Shown: positions 25,301-36,600, numbered from the stretch's first letter. The stretch: 64,000 nucleotides of DNA from Simmondsia chinensis (GCA_018398585.1 JAGTTD010000024.1:11560071-11624070), one strand, 5' to 3'. The notes: generated by a model not told the origin, from the sequence alone. Numbers and translations: made by a program.

Positions 25301-25541
25301 AGAAATTGGTAAAAATTTAAAAGGGTAAAAAAAGATAGAGTAAAAAAATTGATAAAATGTTATAAAGGAAAGAAGAGGAGAGGAGAGAGAAAAAATTAAA
25401 AAATTGGGACTTAAAGGGAGGAGAGAGAAAAGAAACAAAGATTTAATTATGACTATTGATCAATCTTATATAAAATCTAACGGTTCAGATTTAATTTTCT
25501 CATATTTTTACGAATTTTTTATTCTTATTGTAGCTGTTCCC
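22310..25541. mobile_element. Foldback/Mutator-like element with very long inverted repeats
   Basis: Left arm (22310 to about 23035) and right arm (about 24590 to 25541) are inverted copies. The outer block matches closely: left GAGAATATGAGAAAATTAAA, ATTGATCAATAGTCCTAATT; right, read on the minus strand, AATATGAGAAAATTAAATC, ATTGATCAATAGTCATAATT. Inside, both arms are degenerate pyrimidine-rich repeats (TCTCTCCTC...CCAATTTTTTT). The right arm lacks about 90 bp near its tip. Tips are GGGTGAATA and GGGAACAGC. Flanks are AT repeats, so a duplication cannot be proved. The 1.5-kb core encodes nothing recognisable. Confidence 0.75.
23440..23545 (+). repeat. tRNA-derived SINE-like fragment
   Basis: TTTAACATAGTGGTAGAGTG resembles a pol III A box. 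GGGCTCAATTTCGAGTCTTG, about 35 bp on, resembles a B box. A T-run follows at 23542. No clover-leaf tRNA can be formed, so it is a relic rather than a tRNA gene. It lies in the core of the foldback element. Confidence 0.45.
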
Positions 25542-25977
25542 TATATATATATATATACATGTGGCTGACTCCGGACACTACATTTCGTTATAAGGCAGCT
25601 TTGCCCCACCACCTGTGTTCCTTCTTTTCAATCTTCTTTTGTCTTTCTGCATTTCTAACGAATTATTATTGGATGTTTATCCATAGGGAATAAAATTTTA
25701 ATAAAAAGTGAAAATAGGAGGTTCAAGTTACAATTTAAAGCTAGATTGAAATTTGGATTGAAATATTTAATCTATCTACATAATTAGACTAAATTTATAT
25801 TTGATTTAGGTTAATCTATTTTTATTATGTTTAACTCGTTTATTTACGTATTATATATATATATATTGATAAAAAAAGCCAAAGCCAAGAACATTCACAA
25901 TCAAAACAAACAAAATTGAAACAATCCCAAAACACAAATAGAGGCAACAAAGCCCAATTGTGCTTATTTTCTTTCTT
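25542..25977. other. AT-rich spacer with short (TA)n tracts
   Basis: TA tracts at 25542-25556 and about 25849-25866. No gene or repeat family recognised. Confidence 0.35.
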
Positions 25978-26095
25978 TCTTTTTCTTTTTTGTGTGTGTG
26001 TGTTGTTAATGCTTAGGGAAGGGGGATGCTAGATTCAAACCCGCATCTCAGAGTTAGCCAATTGCTACCTAACCATTGGGATAAGCCGAAATAAG
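25978..26095 (-). repeat. tRNA-derived SINE
   Basis: Minus strand reads CTTATCCCAATGGTTAGG (A-box-like), then 25 bp later GATGCGGGTTTGAATCTAGC (B-box-like), then CATCCCCC and a tail of ACACACACAC and AAAGAAAG repeats. This order (box A, box B, simple tail) is that of a plant tRNA-related SINE. Duplications were not clearly seen. Confidence 0.6.
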
Positions 26096-26938
26096 TGCAT
26101 AATATCAAAAAGAAAGCATTTCGTTAGCATGTTTATAAGTTAACATACTAGTATATAAAATAATGGTATTCAAATAGTGAACAAATAACACATGAATTAC
26201 TATGCTTATTAATCGGGTGGGGTTACGGTTGGCCCACTAAATGAATGGGTAAGGCTCGTGTCAATGTCTTTTTTTGAGCATCTCATATGACATGATTATG
26301 AACACGAAATAAAGCAGGACCTTTGTCTTTCTTAATTCAAATGATTTGGACAGTTAAATTGATTTGACCCCCACAATTTTGATTTCAGATCACATCCCTT
26401 TAACTACGAATTTATATAAATTTGATATTTTAACAAAATTTCATCTATATTTTAACTCTATCATCAATTAAAATGATGTGCTGGGGTCCAAAGTTTGGAT
26501 AAAATTACAATAAACTAATGCAAACGAATAGTTTTATAGGCGCATAATATGTTTACAACTAGAAGCTAAGAAGATTCGACAAAAGTAACGATACAAAGCG
26601 CCTACATAGGAAGAGTGAGGCCTGAGCGTAAATACTGAAAAGCGTGCAATAAAAAAGATCAACACATAAACATTACAAAAGATATCTAAAAGAAAAGTGA
26701 AAATAAAAAGATATTAGAAAACCTCACCAACACTAGATAAGATACAAATAGGAGTAAAAATCAAAAGTGCCTCTATAGATATAGAACGAAGCATAGGAAG
26801 CAAAGAAGATCTATTTTATTTCAAGTTAAAGATAGAGGGTCTTTATGATATTTATTTATCCAAATGATTTGATTCTCATATGCATAATCTGAAGCTTATT
26901 CCATGTAATCAATAAAATAAAAATTTTTGTCTATATAT
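26096..26938. other. AT-rich spacer
   Basis: No coding frame or recognised repeat. Confidence 0.3.
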
Positions 26939-26952
26939 TAGCACTATTATTT

Positions 26953-27228
26953 ACCAAAGAGGGCATCAACACGCCGTCACCGGATCCCATTAGAACTCCG
27001 AAGTTAAGCGTGCTTGGACGAGCGTAGTACCAGGATGGGTGACCTCCTAGGAAGGCTCACCCTCAAGTTGGGGGCACTGGGAAACAGCCTCTCTTCAAGT
27101 GAACACCCTAAAGGGGGAAGGCCGCGTACTTCCGCCCCCCCCCCCCCCCCCCCCCCCCCCCCACTCTCGACCCTGCCTAGGCGAGAGCCCTTGAGGCACT
27201 AGGTATGTTCCTTTTTTCCTTTTTATAG
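26953..27228 (+). mobile_element. 5S-rRNA-headed SINE, copy 1
   Basis: Flanked by perfect 14-bp duplications TAGCACTATTATTT at 26939-26952 and 27229-27242. The head (about 26972-27065) follows plant 5S rRNA: GGATCCCATTAGAACTCCG, AAGTTAAGCGTGCTTGG (box A), AGGATGGGTGACCTCCTAGG (box C). The body (GGAAACAGCCTCTCTTC, GACCCTGCCTAGGCGAGAGC) resembles the 3' domain of Au-type plant SINEs. A 38-C run (27135-27172) replaces CCCCCTAGA of copy 2. The first ~20 bp of 5S rRNA are not conserved, so this is not a working 5S gene. Frame 27014-27202 is incidental. Confidence 0.85.
27135..27172. repeat. Poly(C) run of 38 bases
   Basis: Unbroken C run within the SINE body. The second copy has only a short CCCCC at the same point. 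It could be a real expansion or an assembly artefact. Confidence 0.9.
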
Positions 27229-27242
27229 TAGCACTATTATTT

Positions 27243-28812
27243 GTGACGTGTTCATTTCATAGTACTTTCTTTTGAAAAATATTTCTAATAAAATCATAAT
27301 TTGATAGAAAATGCTTTTAAACTGGTCAATTTTTTAAAATATTTTTAATTTCAGCTTTTTATTTTTAATACAAATAAGAACACCAATTACTTATTTTTCA
27401 TGTTCTTTAATCTTTACCATTAAAGGATTACATTTCTCGCATAATCTAATTACACTTATAAAAAAAAAAATTTATTCTTTTTAGTTTTCCAAAAAATACT
27501 CGGGATATAAATAAGAAAATTTGAAATGCTAATTTTGTTTTGAGGGCTCATTCCATATCATTTTCTATTTTTTATTACTAATTTTTGAGAAATTAAAATT
27601 AGATTTAAAAATTAATTTTTGTTTTTAATCTCTTATTTTTTGCTTTTAACATAATGAAAAAAATGACAATAGCAAACATTTTTAACATATAAATTTAAAT
27701 TTCCTAAATATTTAGAACTAAAAATAAATAAAAGGACTATTTACATGAATGGCCTTTGTATTTTGCTCATTATATTAATTTAGTCTTTATACTTTTAATT
27801 ATGTTAATTCAGGTCATGTATAATTTATAGTGGGTTAATTATCCAAAAAAAATTATATTGTGTCATTTTTGTCTAATAGTCAAATTGAAGCTAAGCTAAT
27901 AACGGAACTTTCAACAACAACCACTACAAATCAACCAATTTACCAAATTTAACCCAATCTTTTGTTGAATTATTAAAAATTTCATCAATTACTTAACCTA
28001 AATTTTAGTCTAAAGATCAAATTTGACATTATATAACTTAATATAAAGATAAAATTGATATAATTAAAATTATGATAACTAAACTATATAATAAGTAAAG
28101 TATAAGCATCGCTAACAAAAATAACCCTAAAAATATTATAATGTTGCATGTGACATCTCTTGTTTTAGAGGGGCACGAGCACAATAATTGATAATAGAGT
28201 CTTATCCCACGTGGGCTATGGTCCTTGCTATTCAAAATTGGAATTTGGGTCCACTGTGTTCTTTCCTACTCTTATGAAAGACATTGACTTGAATTTTTTT
28301 TTTTCTTTTTTCAATTTTGAAGAGAAATATTTGTCATGTAAGTCAGATTTTACTTTCAGTTTCAACGAATAATGTAAACTAAGAACGGTAATAAAATAGG
28401 TAAAACTGGCTACCTCTTTGAAGCGGATATTGGCATAAGTCAGGCAAGTAATAGATACAAATCCAGTATGGATATAAGCTTATAACCACACCGCCTTACC
28501 CATTTATACCTGCCCCCACCCAAATCTTATGGAATTTTCCAGAATTTTATGTTATTATATTTCTTGTTATTTTCATCTTTTTGGTTATCTAAATAGATTC
28601 ATAGGTTATATTTTTGACTATATGTTTTATGGCGCGCTCTAACTCATAAATATGAAATTTATAGCAGTGAGTGGGTATGGGCAAGTACGGGGAGAGGTAA
28701 TGCGTACCCATTGGACATCGGCTAGTAATGGGACGGGTATGGGTATGGTTATGGGTTTGTAACCGCCGACTTAGGTAGGGGAATCCATTTCATGCCTGTG
28801 ACGAGTATTAGG
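27243..28812. other. AT-rich spacer
   Basis: About 1.6 kb, very AT-rich, without a recognised gene, RNA or mobile element. Confidence 0.35.
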
Positions 28813-28984
28813 GCGTGAAAGCAAAGAAAAGTAATGTATATTAAATAATAAGAAGGGTTACATAAGGTGCCTTATATAAACAAGGGAAACATATTGAAAG
28901 ACCAAAATGACCTTGTACTTAACATAAGTGAAGGAGTACAATAGTAAATATAATTCTAGAAGAATATTTATGTATATTCTAATA
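28813..28984 (-). repeat. 3' LTR of the copia element (172 bp)
   Basis: In element orientation starts TATTAGAATATACATAAA, directly after the purine tract, and ends CTTTGCTTTCACGC. It matches 32717-32889 at most positions. Confidence 0.85.
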
Positions 28985-28991
28985 AGCCCCC

Positions 28992-29693
28992 TCAATCTGA
29001 GCGTAGTGGAAGAATGCGAAGACTGGCCCTGCGTTGAGAAAAACAGTCACTAGAGAGGCCCTTGGTGAAGATATCGGCAATCTGCTTGTTTGTAGAAGTG
29101 TAGTGAACCTGGAGATCACCCTTGAGAACTTTTTTCCGAACATAGTAGAAATCTACATTAACGTGTTTGCTTCTGTCATTAGAGATAAGATTTTCCACTA
29201 GGCAGGAAGTAGAGACATCGTCGCAGAAGGTGATGATAGGACTGGGGTGACGAAGACCGAGATCTCCCATGAGGTAGCGGATCCAATTACTCTCAGCAAC
29301 GGCTTGCGCAACAGCACGGTATTCGGACTCGGTGATGGATTTGGAGACTGTGGCTTGCTTCTTGGCCCGCCAAGAAATGAGATTTGGACCTAGGCAGAGG
29401 GCATAACCTAGGCTGAGCGGCGTGTGTCTGGATAGCCATCCCAGTCAGCATTAGCATAGCCAGTGACTGTGAGGGTGTGAGCAGGAATGATGGAGAGTCC
29501 ATGGTCTGGAGTTGCTTTGAGGTATCGAAAGACGCATTTTACGGCTTGCCAGTGCGGTGTGAGGAGCATGCATGAACTGGGAGACGAGGTTGACTGCATA
29601 ACTGATTTCAGGTCGAGTTATGGTCAAGTATTGGAGAGCCCCCATAGCACTCCTGTACTCAGTAGGATCCTCAAGAGGGTCCCCATCACTCAA
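28992..29693 (-). pseudogene. Copia RNase H region
   Basis: [56 protein letters not shown] (catalytic Asp region), then PIITFCDDVSTSCLVENLIS, NDRSKHVNVDFYYVRKKV and TSTNKQIADIFTKGLS. Spread over three frames. It ends just before the purine tract and the 3' LTR. Confidence 0.9.
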
Positions 29694-29725
29694 TGAGGGA
29701 TGTGCTCAGGTTGGGAGAGGAGTTT

Positions 29726-30706
29726 TTACTGGTTTGACCTCGCATAGGTCATGGCGTTGTAAGAGGTTGATGGTGTATTTGTGTTGTAAAAAAGAAGTTG
29801 GTCAGGTGAGCGTTTGGTCTCAATTCCAAGAAAGAAGTGAAGAGGGCTGAGGTCTTTCATAGCAAATTGAGAAGAAAGGGAGGCAACCAATGTACTGAGA
29901 CAAGAGGGGTCAGTACCCGTGAGAATATTGTCATCGTAACAAGCATGTGAGATGAGTGTTGGTCTTGTGAATGAACAAGGATTGGTCAGCACAGCAACAA
30001 GCAAAAACAAGACTTAGGAGGAACGTACTAAACCGTTGGAACCATGCCTGGGGTGCTTGTTTCAGACCATACAACGCCTTACGTAAGCGACATACATGAT
30101 TTGGAAATTTGGGATGTATGAAGCCTTGTGGTTGTTTTGTATAAACTTCTTTCTTATGATGACCATGTAGGAAGGCATTTTTGACATCCAACTGGTGAAT
30201 GGTCCAGTTGTATGTGACTGCTAGAGTAAGTATAAAGCGTATGGTGGTAGGTTTGACAACAGGACTAAAGGTTTCTTTGTAGTCAAGACCTTTAAGTTGG
30301 TGAAAGCCCTGAGCAACAAGTTGAGCCTTAAATCGTTCAACCGAGCCATCCGCTTTGTACTTAACTCTATGATTCCATATACTTTCTACAAGGTTTTTAG
30401 AGGGTCATGTGGGACTAAGTCCCAGGTGTTGTTGAGAATGAGCGCACTAAATTCATCCGCCATGGCTTCATGCCATTTCAGATTTTTCACAATTTGTGAG
30501 TAACAAGTAGGCTCTTGGACAACAGTGATGGAAGATAGCGAAAGGGGGTACTTAGGTTTACGTATGCCTGTTTTGAGACAAGTTTGCATTATGTGTGTGT
30601 TGAGGGGTGGACCAACCAAGGTTGGGGCCACGGGTTGGGGTGCGGCAGCGAAGTCTAAGGGCGAACCCTGAAGGATCCGAACCGTGCATGGGGGAGAGAG
30701 GGGCAA
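29726..30706 (-). pseudogene. Copia reverse transcriptase, broken
   Basis: EPTCYSQIVKNLKWHEAMAD, then LILNNTWDLVP, MDVKNAFLHGHHKKEVYTKQ (palm Asp), CRLRKALYGLKQAPQAWFQR, then YDDNILTG (the YVDD motif, altered to Y-DDN), and LSSQFAMKDLSPLHFFLGIE. At least three frame changes or stops. The stretch before it (30640-30930) is a GC-rich Pro-rich linker. Confidence 0.9.
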
Positions 30707-30938
30707 GGGTTCTGTGGAGGGCTCACTAGGAGGCGAGACAGGGGTGGTGGGGTGTGCCTCGGTGGAGCGGGCTGGGCACTAGGGAACCGGCCGCAGTGGC
30801 AAAGTTCGGGGCCTCAGCGAGGCAACGGGGTGACTCTAGAGGGGTGGGATCGGTCAGAGCTGCAAGGGCCGGAGTGGCCTCACGGTCTAGATGCGGAAGC
30901 GGCCGACCGGCAGCCGTGGCGCTGGGGGTGGGTGTGAC

Positions 30939-31850
30939 CTATGGGGTTGAACTGATTATTATTGGTTGAGAATGTGTGACATCAGAGATTGATTTGTCTT
31001 GATTTGTTAGATTATCGTAAAGAAAACGAGTTTCATCAAAGAGCACATGCTGACTTATATATAATCGTTTCCATTTTGGATCAAAACACATATATCCCTT
31101 ATATCGAGCAGCATACCCTAAAAAAATGCAAGGGGTGGAGCGAGGGGCAAGTTTATGAGGGAGACGAGGTGTGATGTTCAGGTAGCATGCACACCCAAAG
31201 ACTAAAAAACGGGAGTAATCAGGGTTGGTATGAAAAAGCTTCTGAAAAGGTGAGTTGTTTAAAAGATTTGGCGTGGGGAGATGGTTTATAATAAAACAAG
31301 CAGTGCAAAAAGCGTCATCCCAAAACTCATAGGGAAGCTTAGAGTAAATTAAAAGTGTCCATGCCATTTCAGATAAAATGTCGATGCTTGCGTTCTGCCA
31401 CCCCATTTTGTTTGGGGGTATCAGGATAGGATAGACGGAAGTGAATACCAGTATCATGACATAGAGCATTCATACGTCGATGATCGTATTCACCTCCGCC
31501 ATCACTCTGGAAAATTTTAATTGTTTAATAAAATTGATTTTGAAAGAGTGTTTTGAAAGCGGTGAAGATTTCATAAACATTAGATTGCGCTATATCGGAT
31601 ATAACCAAGTAAATCTTGAAAAATTATCGATAAAAAGGACATAGTATTTATGAGCAGAATTAGAGAAGAAAGGAGATTGCCAAACATTGGAATGTATAAT
31701 TTGTAGAGGCATAGTAGTCTTGCATAGCACACATTTAAAAAAAAGTTTATGCGACTTACCTAAACAACATGAATTGCATTTATTCCAAAATTTAAAATGC
31801 GCAAAAAGAATTTTGCTTACATAACAAATCAAGAACAGAATGACTTAGAT
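30939..31850 (-). pseudogene. Copia integrase, in two frames
   Basis: GAG-pre-integrase scrap (LGHLSHSVLDLL) at about 31850, then CNSCCLGKSHKL (zinc ligands), LQIIHSNVWQSPFFSNSAHK, YYVLFIDNFSRFTWLYPI (first catalytic Asp). A frame break near 31500 follows. Then come LSYPDTPKQNGVAE-like sequence and LPYEFWDDAFCTACFIIN, then the C-terminal FLVFGCACYLNITPRLPH and CIFLGYAARYKGYMCFD in 31469-30939. Confidence 0.9.
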
Positions 31851-31932
31851 GACCTAATCTCTGATGCCATAAGTCACCATTTTTTAATTGCGCTACAATG
31901 CCAACGTCATGTGGTAAGAGATTAGGTCAAAC

Positions 31933-32229
31933 TCAAACATTGGGTACCCATATAAGCAACGTCCTCGTAGTTTTGTCCTTGACAGAGAAAAAATGTGAAT
32001 CAAACTCAACCATATAGTTATTATCTTGGCAAAGTTGTTTAATCGGTGGTAAATTATGGGTGAAATTAGGAACAAGCACAACACTATTGAGGGCAAGAGA
32101 CGAATGTCGAGTTGGTATCGAGGACGAGCCTACATGAGTTACAGGTAATAAAGCGCTATTTCCTACAAGTACACCTTTGTGACCATAATAAAGAAGAAGG
32201 TTTTTAAGAATACCTGGATTTGGCGTCAT
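31933..32229 (-). pseudogene. Copia protease region
   Basis: HMTPNPGILKNLLLYYGH, VGNSALLPVTHVGSS, then VVLVPNFTHNLPPIKQLCQD and YMVEFDSHFFSVKDKTT. This is the part of the copia aspartic protease following the catalytic D-S-G; TSDATNHMT-like sequence around 32225-32260 is interrupted by a stop. Confidence 0.85.
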
Positions 32230-32256
32230 ATGATTTGTAGCATCGGAGTCCGGGTA

Positions 32257-32670
32257 CTAGTTGCAGTTGTGCAGTTCTCCAATCGACATGGCAGCGAGCG
32301 AATGCAATGAATTTGAGACAGAGGTGTTGTCATACCGATGTGAATAGGTGATGGCCGTGTGACCAATTTGGAAGCAAATTTTACAATATGGGGGACCGGG
32401 CCCGAGCACACCTGCACTAGAGTTAGGGGGTAGGCCAAATGGGGGTCGCACTGAGTCGGGATATGGGGGGTTTGTGGTAGGGGCGGGGTGCGGGTGCTGA
32501 CTGGGTGAGCCACCGCCCCCCCACAACCACCCCACTTCCCTTTCCCTTTGCCCCGACCACGGTTTTGACCGTGGTTGGGGTTGCCACGGCCCAAGTTTTG
32601 CCCGGGCTGAGTTTGACCATGTGCTAGTAATGCACGACTGGAATCGGGATTGGGACGTCCAGATTGACAA
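32257..32670 (-). pseudogene. Copia gag, C-terminal part with zinc knuckle
   Basis: Gly/Arg/Gln-rich stretch (RSKPWSGQREREVGW) followed by YCKICFQIGHTAITYSHRYD. This is the copia nucleocapsid knuckle CX2CX4HX4C, but with the last cysteine replaced by serine. The N-terminal gag region is missing or unrecognisable between here and the 5' LTR. Confidence 0.8.
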
Positions 32671-32716
32671 TGAGAGGTTTTTAACTCTTCACATGAATAT
32701 TGTTTATTTGTTTGAT

Positions 32717-32889
32717 GCGTGAAAGTAAAGAAAAGTAATGTATAATGAATAATAAGAAGGGTTATATAAGGTGCCTTATATAGGCAAGGAAAATATACTA
32801 AAAGACCAAAATGACCTTGCACTTAACATAAGTGAAGGAGTACAATAGTAAATGTAATATTAGGAGAATATTTTAAATATATTCTAATA
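32717..32889 (-). repeat. 5' LTR of the copia element (173 bp)
   Basis: In element orientation starts TATTAGAATATATTTAAA and ends CTTTACTTTCACGC, where the internal region begins. The two LTRs differ by a modest number of substitutions, so the insertion is not very recent. Confidence 0.85.
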
Positions 32890-33140
32890 TGGGGTTGGTA
32901 ATAGGTATGAAATGCTTACACTGCCCTCGTACCCAGCACACCCAATTACCATCCCTAAATGATTAAGCACTCTAAAGCATTGATTTTTTTTTTTTTTTTT
33001 TCAAATGGTAATGGTTGGGGGATAAATCATATAAATTCCCCTCAAAAGGGAACACTATATTTGTGGGGATAGAACCGGGATCATACAATTAACAGCCGAA
33101 GAATTCCATCCCTCAGCAATCAATAATTCAACAATTCAAG
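32890..33140 (-). repeat. Possible SINE relic
   Basis: Minus strand carries ATGATCCCGGTTCTATCCCC (B-box-like). An A run (T run on plus, 32982-33001) sits about 60 bp downstream of it. No A box or duplication could be assigned. Confidence 0.3.
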
Positions 33141-35278
33141 TATTAACGGAAGGATTCATCCCTTGTTCAGTATGTGCGCTTAGCAGCACATTTTAAGTTG
33201 TCCTTTACGTAAAGTTCAGTTAGTGAGGTGAAAATCATTAATATTAGTTTACCCCTATTAAAAATTTAGCTTTTTTACTAAAAATCATTTATATTTTAGG
33301 TGCAAAAAAATCTGTTAACTTTTTAAAATTTTCAAAGTCACACCTAAATTTTTCAAAACAATTTCATCGTCACACATAATACTGACACCGTTAACTTTTT
33401 ATTGAAATAAATATAAAATTACCAAACTACTCTCAATATAACTTGTTTTTTTATTAATTGAATTATAAATAATTTTACAAATAAAAAGTATTTCTAATTT
33501 TTTTGGTAGCAAAAGCTTGTAACAGCGCATCAACCCCTTAGCAATTTTAAAAATTCAAAGGTTGAGGGTAATTTTATTATTTGCAAAATATATTAATTAC
33601 TATAATTTAATTAAATTAAGTTAAACTTGGTGTTTTAATGCATTTATACACCAAAATGCAGTGCTTTATTTGACAGAAAGTGAAAGGTGCCAGCATTAGG
33701 TGTGACAATGAAATTTTTTTTGAAATGTTTAGGTATCACTTTGAAAAAATTAGAAAAGTTAGACAATTTTCTAAAACTACACTTTAAATATAGGTAATTT
33801 CTACAAAACCCTAAAAATTTAAAAGTGGACGCCATCTTTTATACAAAAGCAAATCATTTTAATCAAAAGGATAAATTACAACAAACCTTTTATTGAACTT
33901 TAATAACACAAAATTTCCCTTGCAAATAAAATCAAAGTATGGAACCCCCCTCAATTTTAAAAAATCAATCACTCCACCCCAAGTGAATTTTTTATAACCA
34001 TATTTCTTTTCAAAAGTGAGGGAGTTAAGTGTCCAATTTTATATTTAGAAGGTGATTTTATGTTTTTAGACAAAAGACAAGGTGTGTTTGTGATATTTAC
34101 ATAAAAGTAATTATTTTTATTAACTATTATTAATAATATTATAAATTTAGATGATAATTAAATATTTTTGGAATTTCTATACAACAATACTATAAGATAA
34201 AATATAATACATTTTCTTAAAAATAAATTTAAAAATTAGATTAATAATGTGAAATTACAAAATATACAAAACTAAACATTCGAAAATAGATTATGGAAAA
34301 ATACTTTTTTGGAATAAATTTGAAATCAAAGTTAAAAAATATTATTATATTCTTTCAAATGTTTCCAAAAAAAATATTTTTCTATAATTTATTTTTCCAT
34401 TTTTAATTTCATATTTTATCAATTTTAAATTTATTAATCCAATTTTGAAATTTATTTTTAACAAAAAAATATTATATTTTATCTTATATATGAAAACTTT
34501 AATAATATTTTTTATCTTCTAAACTTATAGTATCATTACTAAAATAAATATTTTTATATAAATATCATAAAACCACCTTATCTTTTCTTACAAAAACATT
34601 AAAAGCCTAATTTTTTTCATAAATAAGAAAACCTTTTAAAAATAAAATTAAACATTTAACCCCTCACTTTGAAGGGCAAAATGTTCATAAAACATTAACT
34701 TGGGGTAAAGTAATTGATTTTATAAAACGAGGGGGCTAGATGTTTGGTTTTATTTGTGAGGTTTTTTTTTTTTTTGTTGGGTAATTAAAGAGAAAAATAA
34801 AAAAAGTTTTCCACATTTTACCATTAATTAAGTAACTTGATTATACGTTAATGTTATAAATGAATTTTATAGCTATAATCCAATTAAATAATTTAATTAT
34901 ATATTAATAAGTAATTTTAATTAATGGAGTTCAAGGTACAGAAGGGTTGTCTGCTACTTTCCTTACGATAATAAACAAAATTATGAAGTAAACATGGTTC
35001 GTGGTCACGGCCAACAATGGATGGGCCACGGTGGTGGCTCCATGACGATCGAACGATGAGTAGACCGGGTTTCGAATGAAGGAGTAGGCTTGGGTATGAG
35101 ATGTCCTTTTGGTGAGGTCTCAAATATTCTTTGCCAATTTTTGATATCTATGTCAGTCCTAGTAATTGCAATTGAAGGTTTGAAATATCAACTCAGGGGC
35201 AATTAGAGCTCGAACAAAAGGGGACCTGGTTGAAGCAATGTTAGAATAAAAGACCATTACTTTACTAGTTGTTGCCAC
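33141..35278. other. AT-rich spacer
   Basis: About 2.1 kb of very AT-rich sequence, with several partly inverted stretches (e.g. GGGTTTTATTTGTGAGG versus CAAATTTCCCTTGCAAATAA near 34735 and 33910) that hint at an old miniature inverted-repeat element. No gene. Confidence 0.3.
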
Positions 35279-35337
35279 AGGGGCGAATCCAACCTCTGAG
35301 CAATGAGGGCATGTGCCCCAAGTCAATGTGGTAAATA

Positions 35338-35361
35338 CTATATATATATATATATATATAT
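35338..35361. repeat. (TA)n microsatellite
   Basis: Uninterrupted TA dinucleotides. Confidence 0.9.
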
Positions 35362-35364
35362 TGA

Positions 35365-35480
35365 TGTATGCTTAAGTGATATACTGTAGTTGGTATGTAG
35401 TGGTTTGGTAAGCATGTTATATTTACTTATTACCTACTAGATTGCAGGTTTGGTTCCCCTATTCGTCCTTGTTTCATTAA
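35365..35480 (+). repeat. SINE-like tRNA-derived relic
   Basis: TGGTATGTAGTGGTTTGG (A-box-like), then GATTGCAGGTTTGGTTCCCC (B-box-like) about 45 bp on. It lies in AT-rich spacer without clear duplications. Confidence 0.4.
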
Positions 35481-36042
35481 TTTTTACTTAAACTCTTTCC
35501 TTTGGTCCTCTATCCTTCATAAAGAGCCGTATTTTACATTGAACAAATTTTTATTTGATCAAATATATTGAACAAATTTATTGACTTATGAAATAACAAT
35601 TGTTTAATTTTTTTTTTTATATTACAGTATCTCTACGTTTTATTAATATTTTGTTATAAGTTTATTTTAATAATTATATATTCAATTTTAGTTAATTACT
35701 TACGTAATAAATTTTTTTGACTTTTATAATAATTATGAACCCTATATTATTAAAAATTACCCACTATCATGGCCGCTAATTGATAAATTAATTAATTTTC
35801 TATTTATGATCACTCATAAAATTTTCAGCAAAGTTATAAATATTTTATAATATTAATTTCTAGTCCCACTTACGTTTTTTTTTTTTTTTTGTAGTTAATT
35901 AATTTTTAGTTTTTATATTCTTTGATTTTGGTTAATTTTATACATATGTGCAATTTAGTAGCTCATTGTAATTCATTATATTTAGAACATAATTTGTAAT
36001 TGTTTGTTGCTCCCATTAATTGAATTTCTAAATTTGTCATTG
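35481..36042. other. AT-rich spacer
   Basis: No feature recognised. Confidence 0.3.
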
Positions 36043-36600
36043 CCCCTTACTAGGGGTGTAATTGAGCCGAGCCGAGCTGAGTATCTCAGTACTCGACTCG
36101 AACTCAATTGACTACTTTGATACTCAAACTCAATTCAAGTAGTTAATTTTGCTCGAACTCAAACTCGATTAACAGTTCAAATACTCAACTCGACTCGAAT
36201 ACTCGTTTATTGTGCATAGGAACATTCAACAAATTAGCTCCATTATAATATTATTCCATAAACTCGAACATTAGTATTGCCCACACTATATTTTAACATA
36301 TACAACCATAAATCGCCGATATATTAATAGCAAATACGCACCTAAGTTTCAAAAAATACAAGCAAACAAGAAAATTGGACATTAACAACCAAAAATAACG
36401 ACCAAGTTTTTTTTGTAGTCGTTAAAAATGTCAGTGCAGTGCATGGTTGCGATGAGATTAAATAACCGTCGTTAAAGGGTGATATATTATGGGCTTATAA
36501 CAACGGGCACTAAATATGATAGTTGAAATAAATTTGCTAATTTACTATAGCTTTGGACAGCAACCCGTAAACTCATCGTAAATGGTAGACATTTATTACC

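Larger units (their letters stand above)
28813..32889 (-). mobile_element. Ty1/copia element, nearly full length, frameshifted
   Basis: Two direct terminal repeats, 28813-28984 (3' LTR) and 32717-32889 (5' LTR), about 172 bp each. They share GTGAAAG.AAAGAAAAGTAA, GGTGCCTTATATA and AAGACCAAAATGACCTTG. On the minus strand the order is gag zinc knuckle, protease, integrase, reverse transcriptase, RNase H, i.e. copia order. The polypurine tract TTGAGGGGGCTT lies at 28985-28997 just before the 3' LTR. No clean primer-binding site follows the 5' LTR, and 5-bp flanks do not match clearly. All domains carry frameshifts or stops, so it is non-autonomous now. Confidence 0.9.

Noticed and set aside
22808..25438. 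Several Phe/Leu/Ser-rich frames in the foldback element
   Set aside because: They are translations of CT-rich repeats with no domain and overlap in several frames.
26953..27065. A functional 5S rRNA gene
   Set aside because: The first part of 5S rRNA is absent, the sequence continues into a SINE body, and duplications flank the whole unit.
30752..30969. GC-rich plus-strand frames as a host gene
   Set aside because: They lie antisense to the Pro-rich linker between copia integrase and reverse transcriptase.
35279..36047. Possible hAT element with CAGGGGCG tip and GCCCCTT end
   Set aside because: The right end fits poorly and coincides with the flank of the next element; no duplication was found.
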